Source: Catenulisporales bacterium (GTDB lineage: Bacteria; Actinomycetota; Actinomycetes; Streptomycetales; Catenulisporaceae). From it: a DNA stretch of 37,564 nucleotides. This document shows, one piece after another, positions 16,549 to 24,864 of this stretch (its first letter is position 1; the number at the start of each line of letters is the position of its first letter). A model generated the notes under the pieces. It saw only the letters and a list, made by a program, of their open reading frames with translations, did not search any database and was not told the DNA's origin. The stretch covers positions 1-37,564 of the forward strand of contig JAEKKI010000100.1 of assembly GCA_019510485.1 (NCBI GenBank), given 5' to 3'. A program made the translations under genes and the position numbers.

Positions 16549-17745
16549 TCAGCCGCGCTCGGGCACGGTGATGATCAGGGCGTCGCCCTGACCGCCGCCG
16601 CCGCACAGCGCCGCCGCACCCGTGCCGCCGCCCCGGCGCTGGAGCTCCAGGGCCAGGGTGAGCACCAGGCGCGCGCCGGACATGCCGATCGGGTGGCCCA
16701 GCGCGATGGCGCCGCCGTTGACGTTGACGATGTCCTCGCCGACGCCCAGGTCCCGCATGGACTGCACGCCGACCGCGGCGAACGCCTCGTTGATCTCGAT
16801 GAGGTCCAGGTCGGCGACGGTCAGGCCCTGCTTGGCCAGGGCGTGCCGGATGGCGTTCGAGGGCTGCGACTGCAGGGAGGTGTCGGGACCCGCGACGTTG
16901 CCGTGCGCGCCGATCTCGGCGAGCCACTCCAGGCCCAGCTCCTCGGCCTTGGCCTTCGACATGACGACCACGGCCGCGGCGCCGTCGGAGATCTGCGAGG
17001 AGGTGCCGGCGGTGATGGTGCCGTCCTTGGTGAAGGCCGGACGCAGCGCGGCCAGGCCCTCCACGGTGGTGTCGGGGCGGATGCCCTCGTCGGCGGTGAC
17101 CACGATCGGGTCGCCCTTGCGCTGCGGGATCCGGACCGGGGTGATCTCGGCCTCGAACACGCCGTTCTTCCGCGCGGCGGCCGCGCGCTGGTGCGAGCGG
17201 GCGGCGAACTCGTCCTGCGGCGCGCGCTCGATGCCCAGCCGGGCGTTGTGCTTCTCGGTGGACTGACCCATGGGGATCTTCTCCCACGGGTCGGTGAGGC
17301 CGTCGTGGGCCATGGCGTCGAGCATCTCGACGGCGCCGTACTTGAAGCCCTCGCGCGACTTGGGCAGCAGGTGCGGGGCGTTGGTCATCGACTCCTGACC
17401 GCCGGCCACGACGATGTCGAACTCACCGGCCCGGATCAGCTGGTCGGCCAGCGCGATCGCGTCCAGGCCGGACAGGCAGACCTTGTTGACGGTGATCGCC
17501 GGCGTGGTCAGCGGGATGCCGGCGGCATAGGCGGCCTGCCGCGCCGGGATCTGCCCGGCACCGGCGGTCAGCACCTGGCCCATGATGACGTACTGCACCT
17601 GCTCGGGGCCGACCCCGGCACGCTCCAGCGCGGCCTTGATCGCGACCCCGCCGAGCTCGGCGCCGGAGAAGTTCTTGAGGGAGCCCAGGAGCCGCCCCAT
17701 GGGGGTGCGCGCGCCTGCGACTATGACCGACTTGGTAGCGCTCAT
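16549..17745 (-). CDS. Acetyl-CoA C-acetyltransferase (thiolase)
   Basis: 398 residues from ATG 17745, with GGAGAG 6-7 nt upstream. Thiolase fold with nucleophile C90 in [33 protein letters not shown], catalytic His in [17 protein letters not shown], and second Cys in [12 protein letters not shown]. The motifs suit a biosynthetic acetoacetyl-CoA thiolase, reversible condensation of two acetyl-CoA. With the 3-hydroxyacyl-CoA dehydrogenase at 36087 and a Ccr it would supply butyryl-CoA and ethylmalonyl-CoA; it may also serve degradation. It is followed by meaB after 26 nt and divergent from the epimerase gene, a pairing I recall from Streptomyces. Confidence 0.93.
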   Translation of the reverse strand: MSATKSVIVAGARTPMGRLLGSLKNFSGAELGGVAIKAALERAGVGPEQVQYVIMGQVLTAGAGQIPARQAAYAAGIPLTTPAITVNKVCLSGLDAIALADQLIRAGEFDIVVAGGQESMTNAPHLLPKSREGFKYGAVEMLDAMAHDGLTDPWEKIPMGQSTEKHNARLGIERAPQDEFAARSHQRAAAARKNGVFEAEITPVRIPQRKGDPIVVTADEGIRPDTTVEGLAALRPAFTKDGTITAGTSSQISDGAAAVVVMSKAKAEELGLEWLAEIGAHGNVAGPDTSLQSQPSNAIRHALAKQGLTVADLDLIEINEAFAAVGVQSMRDLGVGEDIVNVNGGAIALGHPIGMSGARLVLTLALELQRRGGGTGAAALCGGGGQGDALIITVPERG

Positions 17746-17849
17746 GACGATGCTCTCCAGTGTCTGCCGAGGTGAGGGGAACGTAACAACCACTGCTGCC
17801 CGACAGCCTAGTCACCGGTAATTTACGCGTCAGTAGCTCAGGGTGTCAC

Positions 17850-17887
17850 CTTCGACACAACCACTAGGCTTCGACACAACCACTAGG
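17850..17887. repeat. Perfect 19-bp tandem duplication upstream of mce
   Basis: The unit cttcgacacaaccactagg occurs twice head-to-tail (17850-17868 and 17869-17887) in the 174-bp gap between thiolase and epimerase. The second copy ends 32 bp before the mce ATG. It may duplicate a regulator site or part of the promoter. Confidence 0.9.
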
Positions 17888-17919
17888 CACTGAAGCGCCG
17901 TCGCTAGGAGGATGTCGGT

Positions 17920-18372
17920 ATGCCATCTCCCCTCACTCGCATCGACCACATCGGCATCGCGTGCCACGACCTCGACGAGACGGTCGAGTTCTACCGCGCG
18001 ACCTACGGTTTCGAGGTGTTCCACACGGAGGTCAACGAGGAACAGGGCGTCCGCGAGGCGATGCTGAAGATCAACGACACCGGCGACGGCGGGGCTAGCT
18101 ATCTGCAGCTGCTGGAGCCCATCCGCGAGGACTCGGCCATCGCGAAGTGGATGGCGAAGAACGGGGAGGGGGTGCACCATGTCGCGTTCGGGACGGCGGA
18201 TGTGGTGGGGGTGACGGCGGACATCGTCGGGAAGGGTGTGCGGTCGCTGTATGAGGTGCCGCGGCGCGGGAGTATGGGGTCGACGATCAACTTCTTGCAT
18301 CCTAAGGATGCCCATGGGGTGTTGGTGGAGTTGGTGCAGGCGACTGACAGCGACGGGCACGCCGAGCACTGA
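17920..18372 (+). CDS. mce: Methylmalonyl-CoA epimerase
   Basis: 150 residues from ATG 17920, with AGGAGGA about 8 nt upstream. Vicinal-oxygen-chelate fold with two beta-alpha-beta modules. Metal ligands of the family are visible as H10 (RIDHIGIA), Q63 (SYLQLLEP), H87 (GVHHVAF) and E137 (GVLVELVQ). It interconverts (2R)- and (2S)-methylmalonyl-CoA, linking propionyl-CoA carboxylation to methylmalonyl-CoA mutase and supplying polyketide extender units. It is divergent from thiolase-meaB. In Streptomyces it lies, as I recall, next to scy; here 6.5 kb separates them. Confidence 0.94.
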   Translation: MPSPLTRIDHIGIACHDLDETVEFYRATYGFEVFHTEVNEEQGVREAMLKINDTGDGGASYLQLLEPIREDSAIAKWMAKNGEGVHHVAFGTADVVGVTADIVGKGVRSLYEVPRRGSMGSTINFLHPKDAHGVLVELVQATDSDGHAEH

Positions 18373-18400
18373 TTCACTCGGTTGGCTTCACCCGGGCGGC

Positions 18401-19111
18401 TCAACGCCCACCCATTCGCCCATGCTCCCGCAGCGGCCCCATGCTCCATCCGCGCTCGGCGCAGTGGTCGAGCAGCAGCGGAACGGCGCCGAGGGTGGCG
18501 CGCCACGAGCCCGGCTTGGCGGTGCAGTCGGTGTCGTGCAGCAGGACGGTGCCGCCGCCGTGCAGGTCCTTCGTGACCTGCTTCAGGACGGATGTGGGGG
18601 TCGCGCGGGCCGTCCAGTCCTCGCCCCAAGACGTCCATAGGGTGGGGCGGAGGTTCAGGCGGCGGGCCGAGAGGTGGGCTGCGGTGGTCATGACGCCATA
18701 GGGCGGCCGGAACAGCCGCGGCTGCGTGCCGGTGAGGTCGGCCAGCAAGTCGCGGGCGCGGGCTAGGTCCTGGTGGCTGGCACGCGGCCCGCGGAGCAGC
18801 AGGCTGCGATGGTGCCAGCCGTGGACGGCGATCTCGTGCCCGGCGGCGTGGATTTCCTGGACCAGGCCGGGCGCGCGCGAAGCCATGGAACCGAGGAGGA
18901 AGAAGGTCGCATGGACGCCGCGGGCGGCCAGCAGGTTCAAGAAGCGCGGGGTCGAGTTCGGGTCCGGCCCGTCGTCGAAGGTGAGGGCGACGTGGTCCGG
19001 GGCGCCGCGGGCGGACAGGCCTGGCAGGAGGCGGTTGCGGGCCGGGCCGAAGGTGGTCGTGGCGGGGAACGGATGGGTGGCGACAGCCGCGACGTCAGCG
19101 AAGCGAAGCAT
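18401..19111 (-). CDS. Polysaccharide deacetylase (NodB domain)
   Basis: 236 residues; the ATG at 19111 overlaps the stop of the upstream glycosyltransferase (TGATG), so the two are translationally coupled. NodB motifs: TFDDGPD (D46, D47; motif 1), HEIAVHGWHHRS (H97, H101 as metal ligands; motif 2), RPPYG (about 135; motif 3), and LLHDTD near the C-terminus (motif 5). Family members remove N- or O-acetyl groups from chitin-like or peptidoglycan/teichoic glycans with a divalent metal. There is no convincing signal peptide, only a short hydrophobic N-terminus, so an intracellular lipid-linked or membrane-proximal substrate is possible. With the glycosyltransferase it suggests a small cell-envelope glycan or glycolipid pathway. 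Confidence 0.88.
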   Translation of the reverse strand: MLRFADVAAVATHPFPATTTFGPARNRLLPGLSARGAPDHVALTFDDGPDPNSTPRFLNLLAARGVHATFFLLGSMASRAPGLVQEIHAAGHEIAVHGWHHRSLLLRGPRASHQDLARARDLLADLTGTQPRLFRPPYGVMTTAAHLSARRLNLRPTLWTSWGEDWTARATPTSVLKQVTKDLHGGGTVLLHDTDCTAKPGSWRATLGAVPLLLDHCAERGWSMGPLREHGRMGGR

Positions 19112-20265
19112 CAGACTGCCACCTCCGGGACCGAGCCCAAAGCGGCGATCGAGTTCCCGACCCAGCCAAACTCGCGTAACAGCCCCACGATCAGCTCGTC
19201 CGGCTCCGCGCCGTCGCCGATCATCGCCAATCCGGCCTTCCGCTGACGGCGTCCGAGCAGGCCGGAGGTGAGCTCCAGCAGTGCGCCGGGCAAGTCGTCG
19301 GGGGTGCGGATCCAGAGTGCGAGATCGGTCTCGTCCAGCACTGCGGCGTTGGTCCGGCCATGGCCGACCAGGCTCCGGTACGTCGCCACCGGCAAGCCCG
19401 TCGCGAACGCTTCGAGCGTGCTGGACGCCCCGGCGTTCTGCACCATCACGTCGCACGCCGCCATCAGCGACGCCATGTCCCCGACCCAGCCGAACACGTA
19501 CGGCATCCCCGCCGCGCGCAGCCGCGCCCGCAGCACCTCGTTACGCCCGCACACCACCACCGGCGTCACCACGCCCGAGGCCGCCAGTTCGAAAGCCGTC
19601 GAGGCGATATCGCCGACGCCCCACGAGCCACCGACCAGCAACGCCAGCGGCTTGTCGGCCCCGGCCAACCCGAACTTCGCCCGCGCCGCGGCACGCCCAG
19701 AACGCGAACGGTCCCCGAACCGCCCCGACACCAACGGCCGCGCCACCGCCACCCGCCCGGAGCCGGCACCGGACCCCACCCCATGCCCCTCGGCCTGCCC
19801 GGCCGTGACGGCATGCGGCGCGAGGTACAAATCAACCCCCCGCGCGATCCACAACGGATGCACGGAAAAGTCCGTGAAAGCCACCACCACTGGCACCCCC
19901 AGCCGCCCCGAAGCCCGCAACCGCCCCAGCACCTGCGCCGCCAGCGGATACGTCGCCACCGCCGCGACCGCGTCGGCCGGTATCGCTTCCAGCACCGCCT
20001 GCTCCGCCGCCTTCAACAACCGCCGCTGCACCAACCCCGGCCGCGCCGCCCGCTCCGTCCGCGAGTAGATGCACTGATACAGCCGCGGCGCGTGCGTGAT
20101 GATGCGCCGATAGGACTCGCACACCGTCCGCCCCGCCGGCATCAGCGTCAGGAAGTCGTGCCGGTCGACCGCGAACCCGCGCCCGACGAGCCGGGCGGCC
20201 AGGGCGGCCGCGGCGCTGTCGTGACCGGCACCGACCGAGGCGGAGAAGATGACCACGCGGGACAT
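19111..20265 (-). CDS. MGDG-synthase-like glycosyltransferase (GT28)
   Basis: 384 residues from ATG 20265 with GAAGGA upstream. N-terminal Rossmann half with FSASVGAGHDSAAAALA, the glycine-rich GxGH signature of monogalactosyldiacylglycerol synthase and MurG-like enzymes. The C-terminal half has LLVGGSWGVGDI, VVCGRN and MQNAG-type donor binding (VMVQNAGASSTLEAFATGLP, about 300-320). Expected activity is transfer of a sugar from a nucleotide donor to a lipid acceptor at the inner membrane face. Its stop overlaps the deacetylase start, implying successive steps on one envelope molecule. It is divergent from the histidine kinase gene; an inverted repeat lies 28 bp upstream of the start. Confidence 0.88.
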   Translation of the reverse strand: MSRVVIFSASVGAGHDSAAAALAARLVGRGFAVDRHDFLTLMPAGRTVCESYRRIITHAPRLYQCIYSRTERAARPGLVQRRLLKAAEQAVLEAIPADAVAAVATYPLAAQVLGRLRASGRLGVPVVVAFTDFSVHPLWIARGVDLYLAPHAVTAGQAEGHGVGSGAGSGRVAVARPLVSGRFGDRSRSGRAAARAKFGLAGADKPLALLVGGSWGVGDIASTAFELAASGVVTPVVVCGRNEVLRARLRAAGMPYVFGWVGDMASLMAACDVMVQNAGASSTLEAFATGLPVATYRSLVGHGRTNAAVLDETDLALWIRTPDDLPGALLELTSGLLGRRQRKAGLAMIGDGAEPDELIVGLLREFGWVGNSIAALGSVPEVAV

Positions 20266-20292
20266 GCGAGTCCTTCCAAGGAGCATCAAGGG

Positions 20293-20311
20293 GAATCGCG
20301 GGAAGCGATTC
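20293..20311. promoter_or_regulatory. Inverted repeat GAATCGC-N5-GCGATTC
   Basis: Perfect 7-bp arms at 20293-20299 and 20305-20311, 28 bp upstream of the glycosyltransferase start in the gap divergent from the two-component genes. Candidate site for the adjacent response regulator or another regulator. Confidence 0.45.
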
Positions 20312-20412
20312 GGACTCATCCCATGCTCGGCACGCGGCGCCCGAAGATCAGTAGTGCGGCCTGGCGAAGTGAGGGTGGGGCCAGCACCACCCCCGCGGTG
20401 AGGCCCGCCGCA

Positions 20413-20442
20413 TGGACCGCGCCCGACCAGCGCCAATACCGT
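20413..20442 (+). promoter_or_regulatory. Promoter of the histidine kinase gene, leaderless-type
   Basis: TGGACC (20413-20418), 18-bp spacer, TACCGT (20437-20442), then GAGGGC and GTG at 20449. The 6-nt gap fits a leaderless transcript, although GAGGG could also act as a ribosome site on a longer mRNA. Confidence 0.45.
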
Positions 20443-20448
20443 GAGGGC

Positions 20449-21726
20449 GTGCCGACGACGAGACGAGAACTCCGCCGCGCCAGATCGGCCGACGCCGGCT
20501 GGGACGCCATGTTCCTGACCAGCGGGCTGCCGCTGTGGGTGATCACGATGGCGGCGCTGTTGGTGTGGAGCCAGTCGCTCCACACCATCCAGCACGCCGG
20601 CGCCGGCGCCGGCACCGTGGTCCGCCTCATGCTGTCCGTGATAGTCGTGATCGCCGGGCTGCTGCTACTCGCCCCGGTCCTGACCGGCTGGCAGCGCCGG
20701 CGCTTCCAGGGGTTCCGCGGCATCGAGATCCGGGAGATCCAGACGCCGCGCCTGTATCGACGGGGCCAGTTCCGGCTAGTTCTCCGCTCGGAGGCGTTGT
20801 GGCGCCAAGTGCTCTACCACCTGATCGCCGGCCCGCTGATCGGCATGGCGCTGGCCCTGCTGGCACTCATGGCCGCGATCACGGTATTCGTGGCGGTCAA
20901 GCTGCCGGCGCACGCGCTGGGCATGGGCCAGTACCACCGCGTCTACGGCGAGAAGTTCTGGGGCCAGGTCGCCTATCTCCTGCTCTCCGGAACGGCCGTC
21001 GTGTTCATGCCGCGCCTGATCCGAGCGCTGGCCCGCGCCGACGACTTCGCCGCCCGCCGCCTCCTCGGCCCGAGCGAGACCCTCGTCCTCGCCCGCCGCG
21101 TCCAGACCCTGGCCGACAGCCGCGCCGCCGCGGTCGAAGCCGCCGACGGCGAACGCCGCCGCATCGAGCGCGACCTCCACGACGGCGCCCAGCAGCGCCT
21201 GATGTCCCTGGCCCTGCACCTCGGCATCGCCCGCAAAACCCTGACGGACGTCCCGCCCGAAGCCATGTCCGTCATCGTCGACGCCCACGAACAGGTCAAG
21301 GAAGCGATGGCCGAGATCCGGAACCTCGTACGCGGCCTGCACCCGGCGGTCCTGGACGACCGCGGCCTGGACGCGGCGCTGTCCGGCGTGGCCGCGCGCT
21401 CGGCGGTTCCGGTACGGCTCACCGTCGGAACGACCGGTGCTCTTAGCGCGTCGGTGGAGACGGTCGCGTACTTCGTCGTCTCCGAGGCCCTCGCCAATGT
21501 GGTCAAGCACTCGCGCGCCTCGCAGGCCTCCGTAGAGGTGACGCGCCAAGAAGACAGGCTCCTGATCCGCGTAGCCGACGACGGTATAGGCGGCGCGGAC
21601 ACCCGCAGCGGCACCGGCCTGACCGGCCTGGCCCACCGCGTCGCGTCCGTCGACGGCCGGCTCCGGCTAACATCGCCAAGCGGCGGCCCGACCGTGCTGA
21701 CCGCCGAGCTGCCCTGTGGGGTTTGA
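20449..21726 (+). CDS. Sensor histidine kinase, NarL/DesK-type
   Basis: 425 residues from GTG 20449. Four membrane helices (about 22-42, 57-79, 120-150, 171-190) with little extracytoplasmic sequence, so it probably senses within the membrane or envelope. The HisKA_3 dimerisation domain has RRRIERDLHDGAQQRLM with phospho-acceptor H244. The HATPase domain has an N-box (VVSEALANVVKHSRA) and G-box VADDGIGGAD followed by TGLTGLAHRVASVDGRL. It is followed after 22 nt by its response regulator, so they form one unit. It is divergent from the glycosyltransferase-deacetylase pair, which makes these plausible targets; this is inference. Confidence 0.92.
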   Translation: MPTTRRELRRARSADAGWDAMFLTSGLPLWVITMAALLVWSQSLHTIQHAGAGAGTVVRLMLSVIVVIAGLLLLAPVLTGWQRRRFQGFRGIEIREIQTPRLYRRGQFRLVLRSEALWRQVLYHLIAGPLIGMALALLALMAAITVFVAVKLPAHALGMGQYHRVYGEKFWGQVAYLLLSGTAVVFMPRLIRALARADDFAARRLLGPSETLVLARRVQTLADSRAAAVEAADGERRRIERDLHDGAQQRLMSLALHLGIARKTLTDVPPEAMSVIVDAHEQVKEAMAEIRNLVRGLHPAVLDDRGLDAALSGVAARSAVPVRLTVGTTGALSASVETVAYFVVSEALANVVKHSRASQASVEVTRQEDRLLIRVADDGIGGADTRSGTGLTGLAHRVASVDGRLRLTSPSGGPTVLTAELPCGV

Positions 21727-21748
21727 GAAACGAAGCGGAGGTGGCACC

Positions 21749-22390
21749 GTGCGCGTCGTCATCGCGGACGACTCCGTCCTGATCCGCGCCGGAGTGGTCC
21801 GCGTCCTGGAGATCGCCGGCCACGAAGTGGTCGCCGAGACCGGAGACGGCACCGCGCTACTGGCCGCCGTCGCCGAACACCGGCCGGACGCGGTCATCGT
21901 CGACGTCCGCATGCCCCCGACCTTCAAAGACGAAGGCATCGCCGCCGCCGTCGAGATCCGCGACCGCTGGCCCGGCACCGCCGTCCTGGTCCTCTCCCAG
22001 TTCGTCGAAGAGCGCTACGCCACCGATCTACTGGCCCGCGACACCTCCCGGATCGGCTACCTCCTCAAGGACCGCGTCGCCGACCTCGACTCCTTCATCG
22101 AGGCCCTGGAACGCGTCGCGGCCGGCGGCACCGCGCTGGACCCCGAGGTCGTGGCCCAACTCCTGGTCCGCCGGCCCGCCGACCCGCTGGACCGGCTCAC
22201 CCCGCGCGAGCGCGACGTGCTGGAGCTGATGGCCGAGGGCCGCGCGAACACCGCGATCGCCGAGCGCTTGAGAGTCAGCGAGAGCGCGGTCGGCAAGCAC
22301 ATCAACAACATCTTCATGAAGCTGGACCTGCAACCTGACGACCAAGGGCACCGGCGCGTGTTGGCCGTATTGCGATACCTGGCGGCATAG
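21749..22390 (+). CDS. LuxR/NarL-family response regulator
   Basis: 213 residues from GTG 21749, preceded by GGAGG with a 7-nt gap. Receiver domain 1-120: acidic pair D8/D9 (VVIADDSV), phospho-acceptor D52 (VIVDVRMPP), Thr/Ser position in VLVLSQF, and Lys in GYLLKDR. The GerE-type HTH lies at about 148-205 with LTPRERDVLELMAEG and RLRVSESAVGKHINNIFMKL. It is the partner of the kinase directly upstream. A conserved HTH with standard receiver residues indicates a phosphorylation-dependent DNA-binding regulator; target genes are not shown by the sequence. Confidence 0.93.
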   Translation: MRVVIADDSVLIRAGVVRVLEIAGHEVVAETGDGTALLAAVAEHRPDAVIVDVRMPPTFKDEGIAAAVEIRDRWPGTAVLVLSQFVEERYATDLLARDTSRIGYLLKDRVADLDSFIEALERVAAGGTALDPEVVAQLLVRRPADPLDRLTPRERDVLELMAEGRANTAIAERLRVSESAVGKHINNIFMKLDLQPDDQGHRRVLAVLRYLAA

Positions 22391-22406
22391 ACACCGGCTC
22401 CGGCGC

Positions 22407-22418
22407 TACCCTCCGCGC
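22407..22418 (+). promoter_or_regulatory. Leaderless-type -10 of the acetyltransferase gene
   Basis: TACCCT (22407-22412), CCGCGC, then ATG at 22419. There is no Shine-Dalgarno. It lies 16 bp past the response regulator stop, so it could be an independent promoter. Confidence 0.5.
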
Positions 22419-23150
22419 ATGGATCTCCAAACCATCGCGGCGACAGGATGGGGCTTCGTAGAACGCGGTCATATAGGCGGCTGGGAGATGCGTGCCGCAG
22501 GCGACCACACCTCACGAGCCAACTGCGCACTCCCCCTTAAGGACTCGGGAATGCCGCTCCCGGAGACGCTGAAGTCCGTCCGGGAATGGTTCTCGGAGCG
22601 GGGTTTGCGCGGCCGGGTCCAGACCATCGACGGCAGTCGGTTGGATCAGGCGATCGCCGGACTCGGCTATACGGAAACAGTCGGACCAGCACTCCGTCAG
22701 TCCGCTCCGCTGCTACCCGCTCTGAAGATACTGCGCGACTCCGCAGACCCGCGGCGCACAGCGGAAATCACCAAGGAACTCCCCGAGGACTACTTCACCG
22801 TCTACCGGCGCGGACTCGGCATCCCCGAGTTCCAAGCCATCCTGACGACCGGCGACGCGGAGATCGCCTTCGCGGTTGTCCGGGGAGACAACGCAGAGGC
22901 GCTCAGCGTTGGCCGGGTAACCATCGACACCGCGACCCGCCACGCCGGCATCGCCGCGCTGGCCACGGCCGAACACGCCCGGCGGCAGGGCCTTGCGCGG
23001 ATCGTCTTGCGAGAACTCTTAGCGTTCTCCGCGGAACGAGGTGCGGAGAGCACTTACCTGGAAGTAGACGAACAGAACGCCCCCGCACTCGCCCTCTACG
23101 AATCCCTCGGCTACACCACGGCGCACCGCTACCACTGCCGTCTTTTATAA
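22419..23150 (+). CDS. GNAT-family N-acetyltransferase with two TTA codons
   Basis: 243 residues. The N-terminal half (1-115) is a degenerate GNAT-like module. The C-terminal half (about 120-243) has the acetyl-CoA binding loop RRQGLARIVLRELLAF (about 190-205) and the typical end VDEQNAPALALYESLGY. This tandem layout resembles MSMEG-type and RimI-like actinobacterial acetyltransferases; the acceptor is unknown. Two leucines, codon 201 (23019-23021) and the last codon 243 (23145-23147), are TTA, very rare in such DNA and read in Streptomyces by the developmentally controlled bldA tRNA. Overall GC looks lower than in the neighbours. The TACCCT-N6-ATG start context suggests a leaderless mRNA. 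Confidence 0.85.
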   Translation: MDLQTIAATGWGFVERGHIGGWEMRAAGDHTSRANCALPLKDSGMPLPETLKSVREWFSERGLRGRVQTIDGSRLDQAIAGLGYTETVGPALRQSAPLLPALKILRDSADPRRTAEITKELPEDYFTVYRRGLGIPEFQAILTTGDAEIAFAVVRGDNAEALSVGRVTIDTATRHAGIAALATAEHARRQGLARIVLRELLAFSAERGAESTYLEVDEQNAPALALYESLGYTTAHRYHCRLL

Positions 23151-23345
23151 AGCCCCGTCAAGGTGCCGCACGCCGATAAGCGACCGTCCCGATCTGTGAC
23201 AAGCACCACCTAGCCACGACGCGACGGCCGCGCCATAGTTACCAATGAGTAGCTCCCGCTCCCTCACTCCCAGGGCCGGCAGCCGTACCGCCCTCACGGA
23301 CGGCAAGCCGAGGCCCGCGACACCGCCGACCTCTGGAGGCCGACG

Positions 23346-24612
23346 ATGCAGCACGAGACAGCAGAGATCCTGGCGGCGATCCAGGCCGGGGACACCCCGG
23401 CCGCGGACTTCGCGCACCTGAAGCTTCCCGACTCCTACCGCGCGGTGACCGGCCGTCCCCGAGCTCGGACCGGGCGAGGCGATCGTCGCGGTGATGGCCA
23501 GCGCCATCAACTACAACTCGGTGTGGACCTCGATCTTCGAGCCGGTCAGCACCTTCAGCTTCCTCAAGCGCTACGGCCGGGTCTCCGAGCTGACCCGCCG
23601 GCACGACCTGCCGTACCACGTGATCGGCTCGGACCTGTCCGGCGTGGTGCTGCGCACCGGCCCCGGCGTCAACAAGTGGAAGCCCGGCGACGAGGTGGTC
23701 GCGCACTGCCTGAGCGTCGAGCTGGAGGACGCCGAGGGCCACGACGACACCATGCTGGACCCGCAGCAGCGGATCTGGGGCTTCGAGACCAACTTCGGCG
23801 GCCTGGCGCATCTGGCCCTGGTGAAGGCCAACCAGCTGATGCCCAAGCCAGGGCACCTGACCTGGGAGGAGGCCGCCTCCCCCGGCCTGGTCAACTCCAC
23901 CGCCTACCGCCAGCTGGTCTCCAAGAACGGCGCGGCGATGAAGCAGGGCGACGTGGTCCTGATCTGGGGCGCCTCCGGCGGCCTGGGCAGCTACGCGACG
24001 CAGATGGCGCTCAACGGCGGCGCGATCCCGGTCTGCGTCGTGTCTTCCGCCGACAAGGCCGGGCTCTGCCGCGCCATGGGCGCCGAGCTCATCATCGACC
24101 GCGCGGCCGAGGGCTACCGGTTCTGGAAGGACGAGAATGAACAAGACCCGAAGGAATGGCAAAGGTTCGGCTCCCGGATCAGGGAACTGACCGGCGGCGA
24201 GGACCCGGACATCGTCTTCGAGCACCCCGGCCGGGAGACCTTCGGCGCCAGCGTGTACGTCGCCAAGCGCGGCGGCCTGATCGTCACCTGCGCGTCCACC
24301 TCCGGCTTCATCCACAGCTACGACAACCGCTACCTGTGGATGAACCTCAAGCGCATCATCGGCTCGCACTTCGCCAACTACCGCGAGGCGTGGGAGGCCA
24401 ACCGCCTCATCGACAAGGGGATGATCCACCCGACTCTGTCGAAGACGTACCCGCTGGCCGAGACCGGGCAGGCGGCCTACGACGTCCATCGGAACCTCCA
24501 CCAGGGGAAGGTAGGCGTACTGTGTCTAGCACCGGAGGAAGGCCTGGGGGTGCGCGACGCGACCAAGCGCGAGCGACTACTGCCGGCCGTCAACCGGTTC
24601 CGGAACGTCTGA
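23346..24612 (+). pseudogene. ccr: Crotonyl-CoA carboxylase/reductase, internal deletion and frameshift
   Basis: The start is intact: GGAGG at 23335-23339, then ATG 23346 and 35 good codons ending DSYRAVT (23450). Homologues then have about 29 residues (VHKDE...DEVP) before VPELGPGEA. Here only 4 nt (23451-23454) lie between, and VPELGPGEAIVAVMAS resumes in the +1 frame at 23455, running intact to TGA 24612. The original frame ends at 24140. About 83 nt are therefore missing, giving a frameshift. Ccr carboxylates and reduces crotonyl-CoA to ethylmalonyl-CoA with NADPH. All later active-site groups remain: the Asn of AINYN, Phe-Glu of GFETNF, the NADPH loop WGASGGLGSYA, and the His of GSHFANY. 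A product from GTG 23491 would lack the N-terminal GroES-like region. No meaA is adjacent. It is either a fresh pseudogene or a sequence error. Confidence 0.85.
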
Positions 24613-24659
24613 TCGAGGTCGGCCGTACCGGGCGCCGAAAAGTACCGAAGAGCACCCGA

Positions 24660-24681
24660 ACGCACCCCACCGAGGGTGCGT
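24660..24681 (+). terminator. Hairpin downstream of ccr
   Basis: An 8-bp perfect stem, ACGCACCC with GGGTGCGT, and 6-nt loop, 47 nt past the ccr stop. No T-tract follows. The remaining gap up to scy (24613-24863) has no gene. Confidence 0.45.
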
Positions 24682-24826
24682 GCGGCGGCACTCACAGCGA
24701 CGGGAGTCACCATCAGCACCGTGCGCCACAAGGCACTGATTCGCCCCGCCGACTCCCCGCTTGAGCAGCCGGCGACGTCCGGCCTGGTACGATCCGATCC
24801 CGTTACTCATTCCCCGGCCCGACTAG

Positions 24827-24864
24827 GTGTCATCCGGCCGGAAATCTGACACGATTCACTGTCA
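24827..24864. promoter_or_regulatory. Cluster of TGTCA/TGACA half-sites before scy
   Basis: GTGTCA (24827-24832) faces TGACAC (24847-24852), and a third half-site TGTCA (24860-24864) overlaps the scy start codon. TCCGGCCGGA lies between the first pair. There is no clear ribosome site before the scy ATG. Candidate regulator site. Confidence 0.35.

Noticed and set aside
23491-24612. Downstream part of ccr as a separate intact gene
   Set aside because: The upstream 105 bases encode the normal Ccr N-terminus in another frame with a proper ribosome site, so one broken gene explains both.
24577-24810. 77-codon minus-strand frame between ccr and scy
   Set aside because: No ribosome site, no family, partly antisense to the end of ccr. 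Treated as non-coding.
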